In this document: piece by piece, positions 17,691 to 26,511 of the stretch
Numbering within the stretch: position 1 is the first letter of the stretch
Layout of the letters: each line of letters starts with the position of its first letter
Assembly: GCA_902512685.1 (NCBI GenBank)
Contig: CABXKH010000021.1
Span: forward strand, 1-34,950
Source of the DNA: Paracoccaceae bacterium
GTDB lineage: Bacteria > Pseudomonadota > Alphaproteobacteria > Rhodobacterales > Rhodobacteraceae
Direction of reading: 5' to 3'
DNA: 34,950 nt
Program-made: the position numbers and the translations under genes
Notes under the pieces: generated by a model
The model's database searches: none
Told to the model about the DNA's origin: nothing
The model's input: the letters and a program-made list of their open reading frames with translations, nothing else

Positions 17691-18577
17691 GTGAAGACAA
17701 TGATATCGAAGACAGCTCGGCCCCTTTGATCGAGCATCTGGCTGAATTGCGGCAGCGGTTAATCAACTCTGTGATGGCCTTTATTGTCGGCATGATCATC
17801 TGTTTCACGATATGGAATCCGATCTTTGATTTTTTGACCCAGCCGCTGTGCTCTGCGATGGCATTCCGTGGACATGAAGATTGCGGTTTAATTCTGATCA
17901 AGCTGCAAGAAGGTTTCTTTGTCGCCATTTCCATTTCGCTTATGGGAGGGTTGATGTTGTCCTTTCCCGTAATCAGCTATCAGATGTGGCGTTTTGTTGC
18001 TCCCGGGCTTTATCGTTCTGAAAAAGGGGCGTTTTTGCCATTTTTGCTTGCCTCGCCATTTATGTTTTTCCTTGGGGCTACCTTTGCTTTTTATGTGGTC
18101 ACCCCATTGGCATTTGATTTTTTCCTTGGATTTCAACAGTCTGGAAGCGTTCTGAGTGAAGAGATGTCCGAAAACGCGACCGCTGGCATTGCCTTTCAAG
18201 GCTCGGCACAAGAATATCTAAGCCTTACAATTAAGTTCATTGTGGCCTTTGGTATGTGTTTTCAATTGCCGGTTCTGCTGACCCTTATGGGCAAGGCCGG
18301 CTTGGTCAGCGCCGAAGGTCTGGGCAATGTGCGTAAATATGCCGTTGTGGCCATATTGGTGCTTGCTGCTTTGGTGACGCCTCCGGATGTTATCACGCAG
18401 GTCATCCTTTTTGTGGTGGTTTACGGCCTTTATGAAGTGTCCATTTTTCTGGTCGCCCGGGTAGAGAAAAAACGCGAAACAAAACTGCGCGCCGAAGGGT
18501 ATTATGACGATGACGATGACGAGGTTGAGGAAGATGAGGCCAATTTAGATAGAAAAATTGAGGAAAAAAATGGCTGA
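17687..18577 (+). CDS. tatC: Sec-independent protein translocase subunit TatC
   Basis: TatC is the polytopic core of the twin-arginine receptor and recognises the RR signal peptide. The N-terminal [10 protein letters not shown] (16-25) signature is present, followed by six membrane helices. The conserved [11 protein letters not shown] loop and the [10 protein letters not shown] segment after helix five are visible. At 296 residues it is a little longer than the E. coli form because of an acidic tail ([17 protein letters not shown]). Its ATG overlaps the tatB stop (ATGA), and its own end overlaps the start of the DUF815 ATPase, so all four genes are probably one operon. Confidence 0.96.
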   Translation: MSEDNDIEDSSAPLIEHLAELRQRLINSVMAFIVGMIICFTIWNPIFDFLTQPLCSAMAFRGHEDCGLILIKLQEGFFVAISISLMGGLMLSFPVISYQMWRFVAPGLYRSEKGAFLPFLLASPFMFFLGATFAFYVVTPLAFDFFLGFQQSGSVLSEEMSENATAGIAFQGSAQEYLSLTIKFIVAFGMCFQLPVLLTLMGKAGLVSAEGLGNVRKYAVVAILVLAALVTPPDVITQVILFVVVYGLYEVSIFLVARVEKKRETKLRAEGYYDDDDDEVEEDEANLDRKIEEKNG

Positions 18578-19409
18578 TCCGATGGAGCGGGTCGCAGAGG
18601 CGCTGGAGCGTATCGCCCCCGCGCCGTTGCAAGCCCCTAATTTTGAAGCCTCTACAGCCTATGTATGGCATGTTGCGCCCGACGCGTTGCATCCGGTTTC
18701 TGAGGTCTCTCGTGTGGATTTATCGCTTTTGGTGGGCATTGAACGCGCGCGCGATACGCTGTTGCAAAACACACTGCAATTTGCCCGTGGATTTGCGGCC
18801 AATAATGCACTTTTGTGGGGCGCACGGGGCATGGGCAAATCGTCTTTGGTCAAAGCGGTTCATGCGGCTGTCCTAAGCGAAGGGCTGACGCTGAAAATTG
18901 TTGAGTTGCAGCGCGAAGACCTCCCCAGTGTTGGGCGGTTGCTCAATATCCTGCGGCCGTCACCGCACCGGTTTTTGTTGTTTTGCGATGATCTTAGCTT
19001 TAGCCACGATGATCAGCATTATAAATCTTTAAAGGCGGTTCTTGACGGCGGTATCGAAGGACGGCCAGAAAATGTTCTGTTTTATGCCACGTCAAACCGC
19101 CGGCACCTGATGCCCCGCGATATGATTGAAAATGAACGCTCTAGCGCCATCAATCCCTCTGAAGCGGTTGAGGAAAAGGTCTCTCTGTCGGATCGGTTTG
19201 GATTGTGGCTTGGGTTTCACCCCTGTTCCCAAGATCAATACCTTGAGATGATCAATGGCTATTGTGCGGCTTACGGTCTAACCCCTGAGCCCGAACAGAT
19301 GCGGGCTGAGGCCATTGAATGGCAGGCAACCCGCGGCGCGCGCTCGGGTCGGGTGGCGTGGCAGTTTTTCATTGATCTTGCCGGCCGCTCGGGTGTGCAG
19401 ATACAATAG
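18570..19409 (+). CDS. DUF815 AAA-type ATPase of unknown role
   Basis: This is a 279-residue P-loop ATPase of the DUF815 family, whose function is not established. Walker A is [11 protein letters not shown] (83-93), Walker B is [10 protein letters not shown] (D130, D131), a sensor-1-like YATSN is at 162-166 and [10 protein letters not shown] follows near 197. The open frame begins with TTG at 18558, but ATG at 18570 is chosen because GAGG (18560-18563) precedes it by six bases. It overlaps the tatC stop by eight bases, so it is co-translated with tatC. It ends 79 bases from the convergent nlpD-like gene. Family assignment is firm; any link to Tat export is only contextual. Confidence 0.88.
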   Translation: MADPMERVAEALERIAPAPLQAPNFEASTAYVWHVAPDALHPVSEVSRVDLSLLVGIERARDTLLQNTLQFARGFAANNALLWGARGMGKSSLVKAVHAAVLSEGLTLKIVELQREDLPSVGRLLNILRPSPHRFLLFCDDLSFSHDDQHYKSLKAVLDGGIEGRPENVLFYATSNRRHLMPRDMIENERSSAINPSEAVEEKVSLSDRFGLWLGFHPCSQDQYLEMINGYCAAYGLTPEPEQMRAEAIEWQATRGARSGRVAWQFFIDLAGRSGVQIQ

Positions 19410-19434
19410 ATCAGTTTTGACAGAAAACGGACTT

Positions 19435-19467
19435 CGGTATTGCGGCGGTATCACGTCGGTATTGCAG
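19435..19467. repeat. Three-copy 11-bp repeat between convergent genes
   Basis: CGGTAT recurs at 19435, 19446 and 19457, exactly 11 bases apart. The first and third units share TCGGTATTGC. The array lies wholly within the 79-base gap between the DUF815 ATPase and nlpD stop codons. Function is unknown; helical phasing resembles small protein-binding arrays. Confidence 0.6.
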
Positions 19468-19488
19468 GGGTGCTATTTGGGAAAAGCC

Positions 19489-20613
19489 CTAATTCAAATA
19501 ATCCATAGGATCGACGCTTTCAAAGCCATTGCGTACTTCGAAATGTAGATAACTGGGATTGCCTTTTCGAATTTTACCAATGCCTTGACCCCGCGAAACC
19601 GCTTGGCCTTTTTCGACCGATATATCGCCAATATTGGCATAAACCGTCAGCAGATTATCCGCATGTTTCAGCACCAAAATCGGCACCTGATCAGCATCGG
19701 CTGTAATGGCAGCAACACTTCCGCTTTCGGCGGCCACAACGGTACTGCCAACCGGGGCGCTTAAATCGATCCCATCGGTTTTACCCTTAACATATTCGCG
19801 AATAATTTTGCCTTTCACAGGATAGGCTAGGCGGCCGCCGCTTGCGGTCTGTGTTGGTTCGGTTTTGGCAGCTGCTCCTGTCTCTGCAGGTTCAGCCGTT
19901 GTTTCCGGCAGAGGATTCGCAGCGCTTGGAGGTAAGGGGGTTGCACTGCCAGTTCCGGGTTCTGAGACAGGTTCTGGAGAGGCCCCAACATTATTCAAAG
20001 TGGCCGGAACCAGAAGATACTGACCTTCGCGAATGGTGAAATTGCTGTCGAGTGCATTCCAGTCTGCAAGGGACCGCACGGACACATTATAGAGCCTGGA
20101 AATGGTGAAAGCGGTTTCGCCGCGGCGAACTTTATGCTTGATCGGTTCCGCCAGCGGTTTTGCACGTGGCTTGGTTGTCGTCTTTTTGCTCTGATCTGCC
20201 TGGTCAAGAGCGCTTTGGGCAAGTTCGGCAACATCAATTTTACTTCCATCAGCACTTTTTGATGGTTCGCTACCGGCCACGGGTTTAGGTAGGGCTATCA
20301 CCTCACCTGCGCGCAGGCGGTCGCCTGCTCTGAAGCCATTAAATCGGGCCAGCGCATCTGCGTCAAACCTGATCCGCTCTGCCAAGCTTGTCATGGTGTC
20401 ACCAAAGCGGGCAATGGCCACCTGATAGTTTGGATAGGTGATGATCCCTCTGCTATCCGGTTGTGGCCTCTTGGCGGCAATTTCTTGCGCTGCAGAAGAG
20501 GTATTGTATTCGTTATTGCGAAGATCAAGATCAAGTTGCGAGGGATCGCAGGCCGCCAGAAAACAGCCCGAGGTTAGAATAAGAGCAACGCGCCTAAAAT
20601 AACCGACGGACAT
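19489..20613 (-). CDS. nlpD: NlpD-like lipoprotein: two LysM domains and a degenerate M23 (LytM) domain
   Basis: This is an envelope lipoprotein that probably activates cell-wall amidases during division. A lipoprotein signal ends in LAAC (C22), followed by Asp at +2. LysM domains lie at about 61-110 and 160-204, separated by Ala/Pro/Thr-rich linkers, and the M23 domain is at 260-372. The M23 zinc ligands are largely lost: TDGID (T279) where HxxxD is expected, YAN (N327) where YxH is expected, and YLHFEVR (Y355) instead of HxH. D283 and H357 remain. E. coli NlpD/EnvC are degenerate in the same way. AAAGGAG seven bases before ATG supports the start. It follows surE and pcm. Confidence 0.9.
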   Translation of the reverse strand: MSVGYFRRVALILTSGCFLAACDPSQLDLDLRNNEYNTSSAAQEIAAKRPQPDSRGIITYPNYQVAIARFGDTMTSLAERIRFDADALARFNGFRAGDRLRAGEVIALPKPVAGSEPSKSADGSKIDVAELAQSALDQADQSKKTTTKPRAKPLAEPIKHKVRRGETAFTISRLYNVSVRSLADWNALDSNFTIREGQYLLVPATLNNVGASPEPVSEPGTGSATPLPPSAANPLPETTAEPAETGAAAKTEPTQTASGGRLAYPVKGKIIREYVKGKTDGIDLSAPVGSTVVAAESGSVAAITADADQVPILVLKHADNLLTVYANIGDISVEKGQAVSRGQGIGKIRKGNPSYLHFEVRNGFESVDPMDYLN

Positions 20614-20685
20614 ATTTGCACTCCTTTAGTAAGCTTATGGTTTTATAGCGCTTTTGCCCCAATCGCGCGAGCATTATTACAAAAT

Positions 20686-21330
20686 TTAACTATCTTTACC
20701 TAAACCTTCAACAAGCGGCACAAACCGCACAGCTCTTAAATCGTCATAATGATAGCCATCTTCGGTGCGGGTCACGCGAATGAGGTTTTGAACCGTATCG
20801 GATTGTCCCACCGGAACCACCATTATCCCGCCCTCTTTTAGTTGTGCAAGCAACGGGCTTGGGGGATCTTCTGCAGCGGCGGTCACAATGATCCGATCAA
20901 ATGGCGCTTGATCAGGCAAGCCGCGACTTCCATCGGATAAAATTGGAATGATATTGCTATAGTCCAACGTTTCAAACAGGGATTTTGCTTCGTGAACAAG
21001 TGTTTTATGGCGTTCTACTGTATAAACGCGCCGGGCCAATTGGCTGAGAACTGCGGCTTGATATCCCGATCCGGTGCCCACTTCGAGCACTTTATGACGG
21101 GGGTTAAGATCAAGGGCCTGTGTCATCAAGCCGACCACAGAGGGTTGCGATATAGTTTGCCCACAGGCGATGGGTAGCGGCATATCTTCATACGCCCGCT
21201 CGGCAAAAAGTCCGCGCACAAAAAGCCCACGGTCGATTTTTTCCATCGCGGATAATACTCGGCTATCGGTCACACCTTTCGAGCGTAGGGCAAACAGAAA
21301 CTGCATTTTGCGCTCGGCTTCGGTGTTCAT
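20686..21330 (-). CDS. pcm: Protein-L-isoaspartate O-methyltransferase
   Basis: This SAM-dependent enzyme methylates L-isoaspartyl residues so that damaged proteins can be repaired. The 214-residue length is normal. Family marks are [19 protein letters not shown] with the active-site S61, and the SAM-binding [16 protein letters not shown] (81-96). [15 protein letters not shown] is the motif II/post-I region. Its ATG overlaps the surE stop (ATGA at 21327-21330), so it is translationally coupled to surE, and nlpD follows 72 bases later. The surE-pcm-nlpD order is the same as in E. coli, where the cluster is linked to stationary-phase survival. Confidence 0.96.
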   Translation of the reverse strand: MNTEAERKMQFLFALRSKGVTDSRVLSAMEKIDRGLFVRGLFAERAYEDMPLPIACGQTISQPSVVGLMTQALDLNPRHKVLEVGTGSGYQAAVLSQLARRVYTVERHKTLVHEAKSLFETLDYSNIIPILSDGSRGLPDQAPFDRIIVTAAAEDPPSPLLAQLKEGGIMVVPVGQSDTVQNLIRVTRTEDGYHYDDLRAVRFVPLVEGLGKDS

Positions 21331-22109
21331 TCAATTGTCCTTAGGGCACCAAGCGCATCATAGTCGGTTAAATCTGCCCGCATCGGGGTGACGGTGATAT
21401 AGCCGTCCAGATTTTCGGCAGCGTCGGTGCCCGGGGCTGTTGGCACCTGCTGGTCACCGATTTGAGCAAACAAAAATTGACGTTTTGAGGCGGAAATGTA
21501 CTTGGATACGCTAAATTTACTGTTCCGGCGACGGCCTTGCGGTGTCACTTTGATTCCACGAACATCCAAAGCTGGCAGCGGTGGAAAATTGACATTGTAA
21601 AAAAGTGGATAATCCTCGCTGGAGGGTACCGGTTGCTGACAAAGCTTACGGACCAGATCTGCACCATGTGCAGCGCTGGCCTCAAAAGGATTTTCTAAAT
21701 CGCGATTTTTGGGGCCAAGGTACTGCGATAAGGCAACCGAGCGCACGCCTTGTAGCGCGCCTTCTAGCGCCGCCCCAAGAGTGCCTGAATAAAGCGCATT
21801 TTCAGCCGAATTATTGCCGCGGTTAACCCCGGACAATACCAAATCAGGCGGGGCGCTTGTGAGCACTTGATGGATCCCGGCCAAAACACAATCGGCCGGA
21901 TAGCCCTCGACCGAAAAACACCGCTCACTATGCTGAACGATCAAGGCTGGATTGGTATAACTGATGCAATGGGCCGTGCCGGATTGCTCGTGGGCTGGCG
22001 CCACGGTCCAGACCTGACCGTCTGGACCAGCAACTGCCTTTGCAATGGCCTGCAAAACAACAAGCCCAGGGGCATTTATGCCATCGTCATTGGTAACCAA
22101 AATGCGCAT
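21327..22109 (-). CDS. surE: 5'/3'-nucleotidase SurE
   Basis: SurE is a divalent-metal-dependent nucleoside monophosphatase connected with stationary-phase stress. The metal motif is RILVTNDDG (D8, D9), followed by [10 protein letters not shown] (S43) and [22 protein letters not shown] with N96. At 260 residues it has the usual length. The start ATG is clear from the invariant N-terminus, although the ribosome site is weak. A candidate promoter lies upstream at 22143-22171. It is the first gene of surE-pcm-nlpD. Confidence 0.97.
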   Translation of the reverse strand: MRILVTNDDGINAPGLVVLQAIAKAVAGPDGQVWTVAPAHEQSGTAHCISYTNPALIVQHSERCFSVEGYPADCVLAGIHQVLTSAPPDLVLSGVNRGNNSAENALYSGTLGAALEGALQGVRSVALSQYLGPKNRDLENPFEASAAHGADLVRKLCQQPVPSSEDYPLFYNVNFPPLPALDVRGIKVTPQGRRRNSKFSVSKYISASKRQFLFAQIGDQQVPTAPGTDAAENLDGYITVTPMRADLTDYDALGALRTIE

Positions 22110-22142
22110 TTTTTCGCTCGGTGTTTTTGTGTTTTCGAACCC

Positions 22143-22171
22143 TGCATAATTCAGACAAAGGCTTTGGGCAA
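22143..22171 (-). promoter_or_regulatory. Possible promoter of surE-pcm-nlpD
   Basis: On the minus strand TTGCCC (22171-22166) and TATGCA (22148-22143) are spaced by 17 bases, about 34 bases before the surE ATG. The match to sigma-70 consensus is moderate, but the location in an 87-base gap after a finished gene is sensible. Confidence 0.35.
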
Positions 22172-22196
22172 GTGATCAGAGCTGATACTGGTCTGG

Positions 22197-22841
22197 TTAA
22201 ATGCCAAGTTCGGCCAATAGGCGCTGTGCTTCAGCGGCAGGGCGGGCGAGATGATCACGATCTTCGCCCGGGAAAAACCGCGCCCGTGTCCCAGTTGGCA
22301 TTGGCTTGGGGGCCAAAATTTGGACGTTGGGGCCAGTTTTTTGGCTTTCAGCGGCCCAGCTTTTGGCCAAAGAAATCTGGGCGGCTTTGCTGGCGCCATA
22401 GGCGCCAAAGAATTTTGTGCCGGCCTGCGGGTCATCAAAAAACACAGCTTTGCCCGATGCCCCTAATAGCGGTGCGATAAAAGGGATTAAAACGCCGGTC
22501 GCAGTGACATTCACAGCAACCGATTTTTCCCAGTCTTTGCTGTCTAGGGTGCTGGTTGGCGCAAGCGGTGCAGCGTGGATGGCAGTATGTGCCCAAAGGT
22601 CAATTTGACCCCAACGCTCGTAAATAGATCGGCATAACTGCGCCATTGCATCTGGGTTGGTGATATCCATAGGGGCAAGGGTTGCTTGTCCACCGCCGGC
22701 TTGAATGCGGTCATCCAGTTCTTCCAACGATCCAGTGGTGCGTGCGACCAAAACCAAATGATGGCTTTGCCCAAGTTGCAGCGCTAAGGCCGCGCCCAGC
22801 CCGCGTGAGGCCCCAGTGATCAATGCTATTTTCTCGCTCAT
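22197..22841 (-). CDS. SDR-family oxidoreductase (purF-linked)
   Basis: This is a 214-residue short-chain dehydrogenase/reductase. The nucleotide motif GASRGLG (10-16) and the catalytic YGASK (Y148, K152) are present. Two landmarks differ from the family rule: the NNAG motif is replaced by HTAIH (85-89), and there is no serine 13 residues before the tyrosine, where FFDDP is found. From memory, similar proteins occur next to purF in other Rhodobacteraceae. It follows purF by 100 bases in the same direction. The C-terminal part is short and lacks a long substrate loop. Activity and substrate cannot be inferred. Confidence 0.85.
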   Translation of the reverse strand: MSEKIALITGASRGLGAALALQLGQSHHLVLVARTTGSLEELDDRIQAGGGQATLAPMDITNPDAMAQLCRSIYERWGQIDLWAHTAIHAAPLAPTSTLDSKDWEKSVAVNVTATGVLIPFIAPLLGASGKAVFFDDPQAGTKFFGAYGASKAAQISLAKSWAAESQKTGPNVQILAPKPMPTGTRARFFPGEDRDHLARPAAEAQRLLAELGI

Positions 22842-22922
22842 GCGGTCTGATGGTCAATTTACGCCGCTCCGTCAAGACTTGGCTGTCAAACATGGGGCAT
22901 TTGCCGCAGTGCTTCGGGTAAA

Positions 22923-22936
22923 TGGGACATTTCCCA
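22923..22936 (-). terminator. Weak hairpin after purF
   Basis: TGGGA-AATG-TCCCA forms a 5-bp stem on the minus strand just after the purF stop, followed by only three T residues. It may attenuate rather than stop transcription into the SDR gene. Near-identical copies of ATGGGRCATTT occur at 22892 and 22922. Confidence 0.25.
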
Positions 22937-22941
22937 ATGCT

Positions 22942-24432
22942 TTATTCTGCGGCTTTAAGCTCGAAGCCGTTCGTAATCATATCTGATGGCGCCACCGGAT
23001 ATTCGCCCGAAAAACAGGCGTCGCAATATTGAGGACATTTTGACGAACGTCCTTTGGTTTCGCCTACGGCGCGGTAAAGGCCATCGAGCGAAATAAATTT
23101 TAGGCTATCGACTGACAGATGGTGTCGCATTTCCTCTTCGGTCATGGTGGCCGCCAACAGTTTTTCGCGCTGTGGGGTGTCCACGCCATAAAAGCATGGC
23201 CAAGCGGTGGGCGGGCTTGCAATGCGAAAATGAACTTCAGCCGCACCAGCATCTAAAATCATTTCCTTGATCTTTCGCGACGTGGTGCCGCGCACCACGG
23301 AATCGTCGACCAAAATGACCCGCTTGCCCTTTATGAGCGCACGGTTGACGTTCAGCTTGAGCCGCACCCCCATATTGCGAATTTGTTCGGTGGGTTCAAT
23401 GAACGTGCGCCCCATATATTGGTTGCGAATAATGCCCATTGCATAAGGAATACCAGATTGCTGTGAATATCCGATGGCGGCGGGGGTTCCGCTATCGGGT
23501 ACCGGACAGACCAAATCGGCCTCAACCGGATTTTCTTTGGCCAATTCCACACCGATCTGGCGGCGTGTTTCATAAACCGAGCGGCCGCCAATAATACTAT
23601 CGGGGCGTGAAAAGTAGACGTGCTCAAAAATGCAAAACCGCGGGCTGCGTTGGCGAAATGGGAAATGGCTTTCAATCCCATTTTGGGTGATGACAACCAT
23701 CTCGCCCGGTTCGATTTCACGCACAAAATCAGCTCCAATAATATCCAAGGCGCATGTCTCTGAACTCAGCGCCCAGCCCCCACCAATACGGCCAAGTACC
23801 AGTGGCCGAACGCCCAATGGATCGCGCACGCCGATCAACTTGGTGCGAGTCATCGCGACGACAGAAAAGGCGCCTTCAACCCGCCGCAAGGCGTCTTCCA
23901 TTCGTTCGGGGATATTGCGCTGAAGTGAACGTGCCATTAAATGAATAATGCATTCACTGTCTGATGAGCTTTGGAAAATTGATCCGCGCTCGATTAATTC
24001 ACGCCGCAGAGCATTGGCATTGGTAATATTACCATTATGTGCAATCGCTGCGCCGCCCATTGCAAATTCACCGAAAAAGGGTTGCACGTCACGGATCACT
24101 GAGCCTTTGGCGCCTGCTGTAGAATAGCGCACATGGCCGATGGATAACGGCCCTGGCAAGGTTTTCATCAGGCTTTGGGATGTAAAATTATCGCGCACAT
24201 ATCCAAATCGCCGAACCGAATTAAATCCGGCATCAGGGTCGTGGGCGACAATGCCGCCTGCTTCTTGCCCACGGTGTTGAAGTGCATGCAGCCCCAGTGC
24301 GACAAAATTGGCGGCTTCGGCAGTGCCTATAACCCCAAATACACCACATTCTTCATGCAGCTTATCGTCATCAAAGGGATGGGCCGGGGGCATCTGTTGG
24401 CGCGACACGTCAGGAAACTCCGAATCTAGCAC
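22942..24432 (-). CDS. purF: Amidophosphoribosyltransferase
   Basis: This enzyme catalyses the first committed step of purine synthesis: PRPP plus glutamine gives phosphoribosylamine. The N-terminal glutaminase nucleophile is C29 in HEECGVFGVIG, so about 28 residues are removed as a propeptide or are simply an extended N-terminus. ALQHRGQEAGGI and GHVRYSTAG are typical glutaminase blocks. The PRPP loop is VILVDDSVVRGTTSRKI. The protein has 496 residues with GTG as start; the next in-frame ATG is at residue 14 (24393), and neither has a good ribosome site. cvpA lies 106 bases upstream in the same direction, as in E. coli cvpA-purF. Confidence 0.96.
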   Translation of the reverse strand: MLDSEFPDVSRQQMPPAHPFDDDKLHEECGVFGVIGTAEAANFVALGLHALQHRGQEAGGIVAHDPDAGFNSVRRFGYVRDNFTSQSLMKTLPGPLSIGHVRYSTAGAKGSVIRDVQPFFGEFAMGGAAIAHNGNITNANALRRELIERGSIFQSSSDSECIIHLMARSLQRNIPERMEDALRRVEGAFSVVAMTRTKLIGVRDPLGVRPLVLGRIGGGWALSSETCALDIIGADFVREIEPGEMVVITQNGIESHFPFRQRSPRFCIFEHVYFSRPDSIIGGRSVYETRRQIGVELAKENPVEADLVCPVPDSGTPAAIGYSQQSGIPYAMGIIRNQYMGRTFIEPTEQIRNMGVRLKLNVNRALIKGKRVILVDDSVVRGTTSRKIKEMILDAGAAEVHFRIASPPTAWPCFYGVDTPQREKLLAATMTEEEMRHHLSVDSLKFISLDGLYRAVGETKGRSSKCPQYCDACFSGEYPVAPSDMITNGFELKAAE

Positions 24433-24538
24433 AGCTTGTTGCGTCAGTCTTAGTCTGTTTGCTTCTGGCTGTCACGAACCTATCAAGACACTTACCTCTT
24501 ATTTCCATGCAAATTGCGAACTTTTCTCAAAAACTTGC

Positions 24539-25093
24539 TCAGGCTTCGCATACGGCGACCAATTGTTCATATTGAGATGTGATCCAACCAAGCGCGCGCT
24601 CGGGGCGACGCTCTTCGATGTTTTGTGCAATATCACTGAAAATGCGCGCTGATTGGCTTTGATCAACCACGGCAAAAGTTTCGGTGCTTAAAACTGATTG
24701 ATAGGCAAAAAAAGCAATTGCCACCAAAGCCAGACCGCGCAGAATTCCAAACAGCAATCCTAAACCGCGATCTACGCGGCTGGCGGCGGTTTTGTCGATT
24801 AAGGTGGATAAAAGTGGTGTGAAAAATGATAATATCACCAGAGAGATCGCAAATACTGTGGCAAATGCCGCGATGATGGCCAGCTCGCAACTGTCTGCCA
24901 GAATCGGCCCCACCATCGGGATTTCCTTGACCAGCGGCATCAATTGCGGCGCAAAAATAAACGCCAAAACCGCCGCGGCCACCCATCCGGCGATGGCCAT
25001 TAATTCCCGCACCAGCCCGCGCGAATAGGCCAGCAGCGCTGAGATCAGCACTAACAGAACCACAAGTCCATCAATTAAGTTAAAACTTTCCAT
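24539..25093 (-). CDS. cvpA: CvpA family membrane protein
   Basis: This is an inner-membrane protein of the CvpA family, named for colicin V production but with a broader, poorly known envelope role. The 184-residue protein has four hydrophobic segments (about residues 5-24, 30-50, 65-90 and 108-130) and the family blocks FNLIDGLVVLLVLISALLAY and SRGLVRELMAIAGWVAA. The ATG at 25093 is preferred to the adjacent TTG. It begins three bases after the radA stop and precedes purF. The radA-cvpA-purF order suggests a common transcript. Confidence 0.92.
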   Translation of the reverse strand: MESFNLIDGLVVLLVLISALLAYSRGLVRELMAIAGWVAAAVLAFIFAPQLMPLVKEIPMVGPILADSCELAIIAAFATVFAISLVILSFFTPLLSTLIDKTAASRVDRGLGLLFGILRGLALVAIAFFAYQSVLSTETFAVVDQSQSARIFSDIAQNIEERRPERALGWITSQYEQLVAVCEA

Positions 25094-25096
25094 CAA

Positions 25097-26485
25097 TCAC
25101 GCATCCCCTACATGCAGCCGCTTTTCCGCACAAAATTGCTCCTCTACAAAGGACACCAAATCCGCAATTTGGGTCACTTGTATGTCCGTGACGGCCGGTT
25201 GTTTAGCGTTGCTCGGCGCTAATGCTCTTGTGAAACCAAGTTTTTGCGCTTCTTTCAACCTATTTTCCGCCTGAGACACCGGTCTAAGAGCCCCTGAGAG
25301 ACTTATTTCGCCATAAACCACCGTATCAGCCGGTAAACTTATATCCTCGCGTGCAGAAAGAAGGGCCGATGCAACCGCAAGGTCGGCAGCCGGTTCGCTA
25401 ATTTTCAACCCTCCGGCGACATTTAGATAGACATCAAGCCCGCTGAACGGAATGCCACAACGGGCCTCAAGAACCGCTAGGATCATGGCCAGGCGCGCAC
25501 TGTCCCAGCCAACAACCGATCGTCTTGGTTGGCTGTGGGGGGTCGGGGCGACCAAAGCTTGAAATTCCACCAAAACCGGCCGCGTTCCTTCGACCCCAGC
25601 AAAGACCACCGATCCGGGCGTGGGCGTGCCGCGATCGGCCAAAAACAATTCAGAGGGGTTGCTGACCTCGGCCAAGCCTTGACCTGTCATTTCAAACACG
25701 CCAATTTCGTCGGCCGCGCCAAAACGGTTTTTCACGGCGCGCAAGATGCGGAACTGATGACCCCGCTCACCTTCAAAATAAAGCACGGTATCGACCATAT
25801 GCTCGACCACGCGCGGGCCGGCTATTTGGCCGTCCTTGGTGACATGACCAACCAAAATCACCGAAAGGCCGCGGCGCTTGGCAAACCGCGTCAGCTCATG
25901 CGCGGCGGCGCGTACCTGACTGACGCTGCCGGGCGCACTTTCGACGGTATCTGCCCACATTGTTTGGATCGAATCAATAATGACCAGCTGAGGCTTTTCC
26001 TCTTCAAGCGTGGTCAGAATATTGCGCAGGTTGGTTTCAGCGCCCAGTTGCACGGATGTGTCGCTCAGACCAAGGCGCGCGGCGCGCATGCGCACCTGTT
26101 CGCTGGCTTCTTCGCCAGAAATATAAATGGTTTTTAGGCCGGCTTGTGCAAATTTTGCGGCTGCTTGCAAAAGCAATGTTGATTTGCCAATCCCCGGATC
26201 GCCGCCAACCAAAAGCGCCGAGGCCGGAACAAGCCCCCCGCCTAAGGCCCGATCAAGCTCAATAATACCGCTTTTGGTGCGTTCAGGCGGCGCCTCGGTG
26301 CTTTTCATGCCACTGAGCTTCACAGCCGACCCGCGTTTTGCGCCCATTGAGGCCTTCGAAGGCCCGGAAGAGAGCCCCGCATCTTCTGAAATCGTATTCC
26401 ATTCGCCGCATGCTTCGCACCGGCCCGACCATTTGCTGGTCACCGCGCCGCATCTGGCGCAGGAAAAGGACTTTGTTTTTGCCAT
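25097..26485 (-). CDS. radA: DNA repair protein RadA
   Basis: RadA is a RecA-related, DnaB-like ATPase that drives branch migration in recombination intermediates. The N-terminal zinc finger uses C9, C12, C23 and C26 (CARCGAVTSKWSGRCEACGEWN pattern). Walker A is GGDPGIGKST (94-103). The RadA-specific KNRFG motif occurs in LRAVKNRFGAADEIG. The C-terminal Lon-protease-like domain begins near DVYLNVAGGLKISEPAADLA. At 462 residues it matches the family. It follows the PqiA-like gene by 26 bases and precedes cvpA by three. Nothing appears defective. Confidence 0.97.
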   Translation of the reverse strand: MAKTKSFSCARCGAVTSKWSGRCEACGEWNTISEDAGLSSGPSKASMGAKRGSAVKLSGMKSTEAPPERTKSGIIELDRALGGGLVPASALLVGGDPGIGKSTLLLQAAAKFAQAGLKTIYISGEEASEQVRMRAARLGLSDTSVQLGAETNLRNILTTLEEEKPQLVIIDSIQTMWADTVESAPGSVSQVRAAAHELTRFAKRRGLSVILVGHVTKDGQIAGPRVVEHMVDTVLYFEGERGHQFRILRAVKNRFGAADEIGVFEMTGQGLAEVSNPSELFLADRGTPTPGSVVFAGVEGTRPVLVEFQALVAPTPHSQPRRSVVGWDSARLAMILAVLEARCGIPFSGLDVYLNVAGGLKISEPAADLAVASALLSAREDISLPADTVVYGEISLSGALRPVSQAENRLKEAQKLGFTRALAPSNAKQPAVTDIQVTQIADLVSFVEEQFCAEKRLHVGDA

Positions 26486-26511
26486 GCTGCGCTTGTGCCA
26501 AGTCTTTTACT

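Noticed and set aside
22892-22932. ATGGGRCATTT direct repeats between purF and the SDR
   Set aside because: Two imperfect 11-base copies only, 30 bases apart, with one lying in a weak hairpin; not enough to claim a regulatory array.
25529-26137. 202-residue frame opposite radA
   Set aside because: Antisense of well-conserved radA motifs; no ribosome site and no domain.
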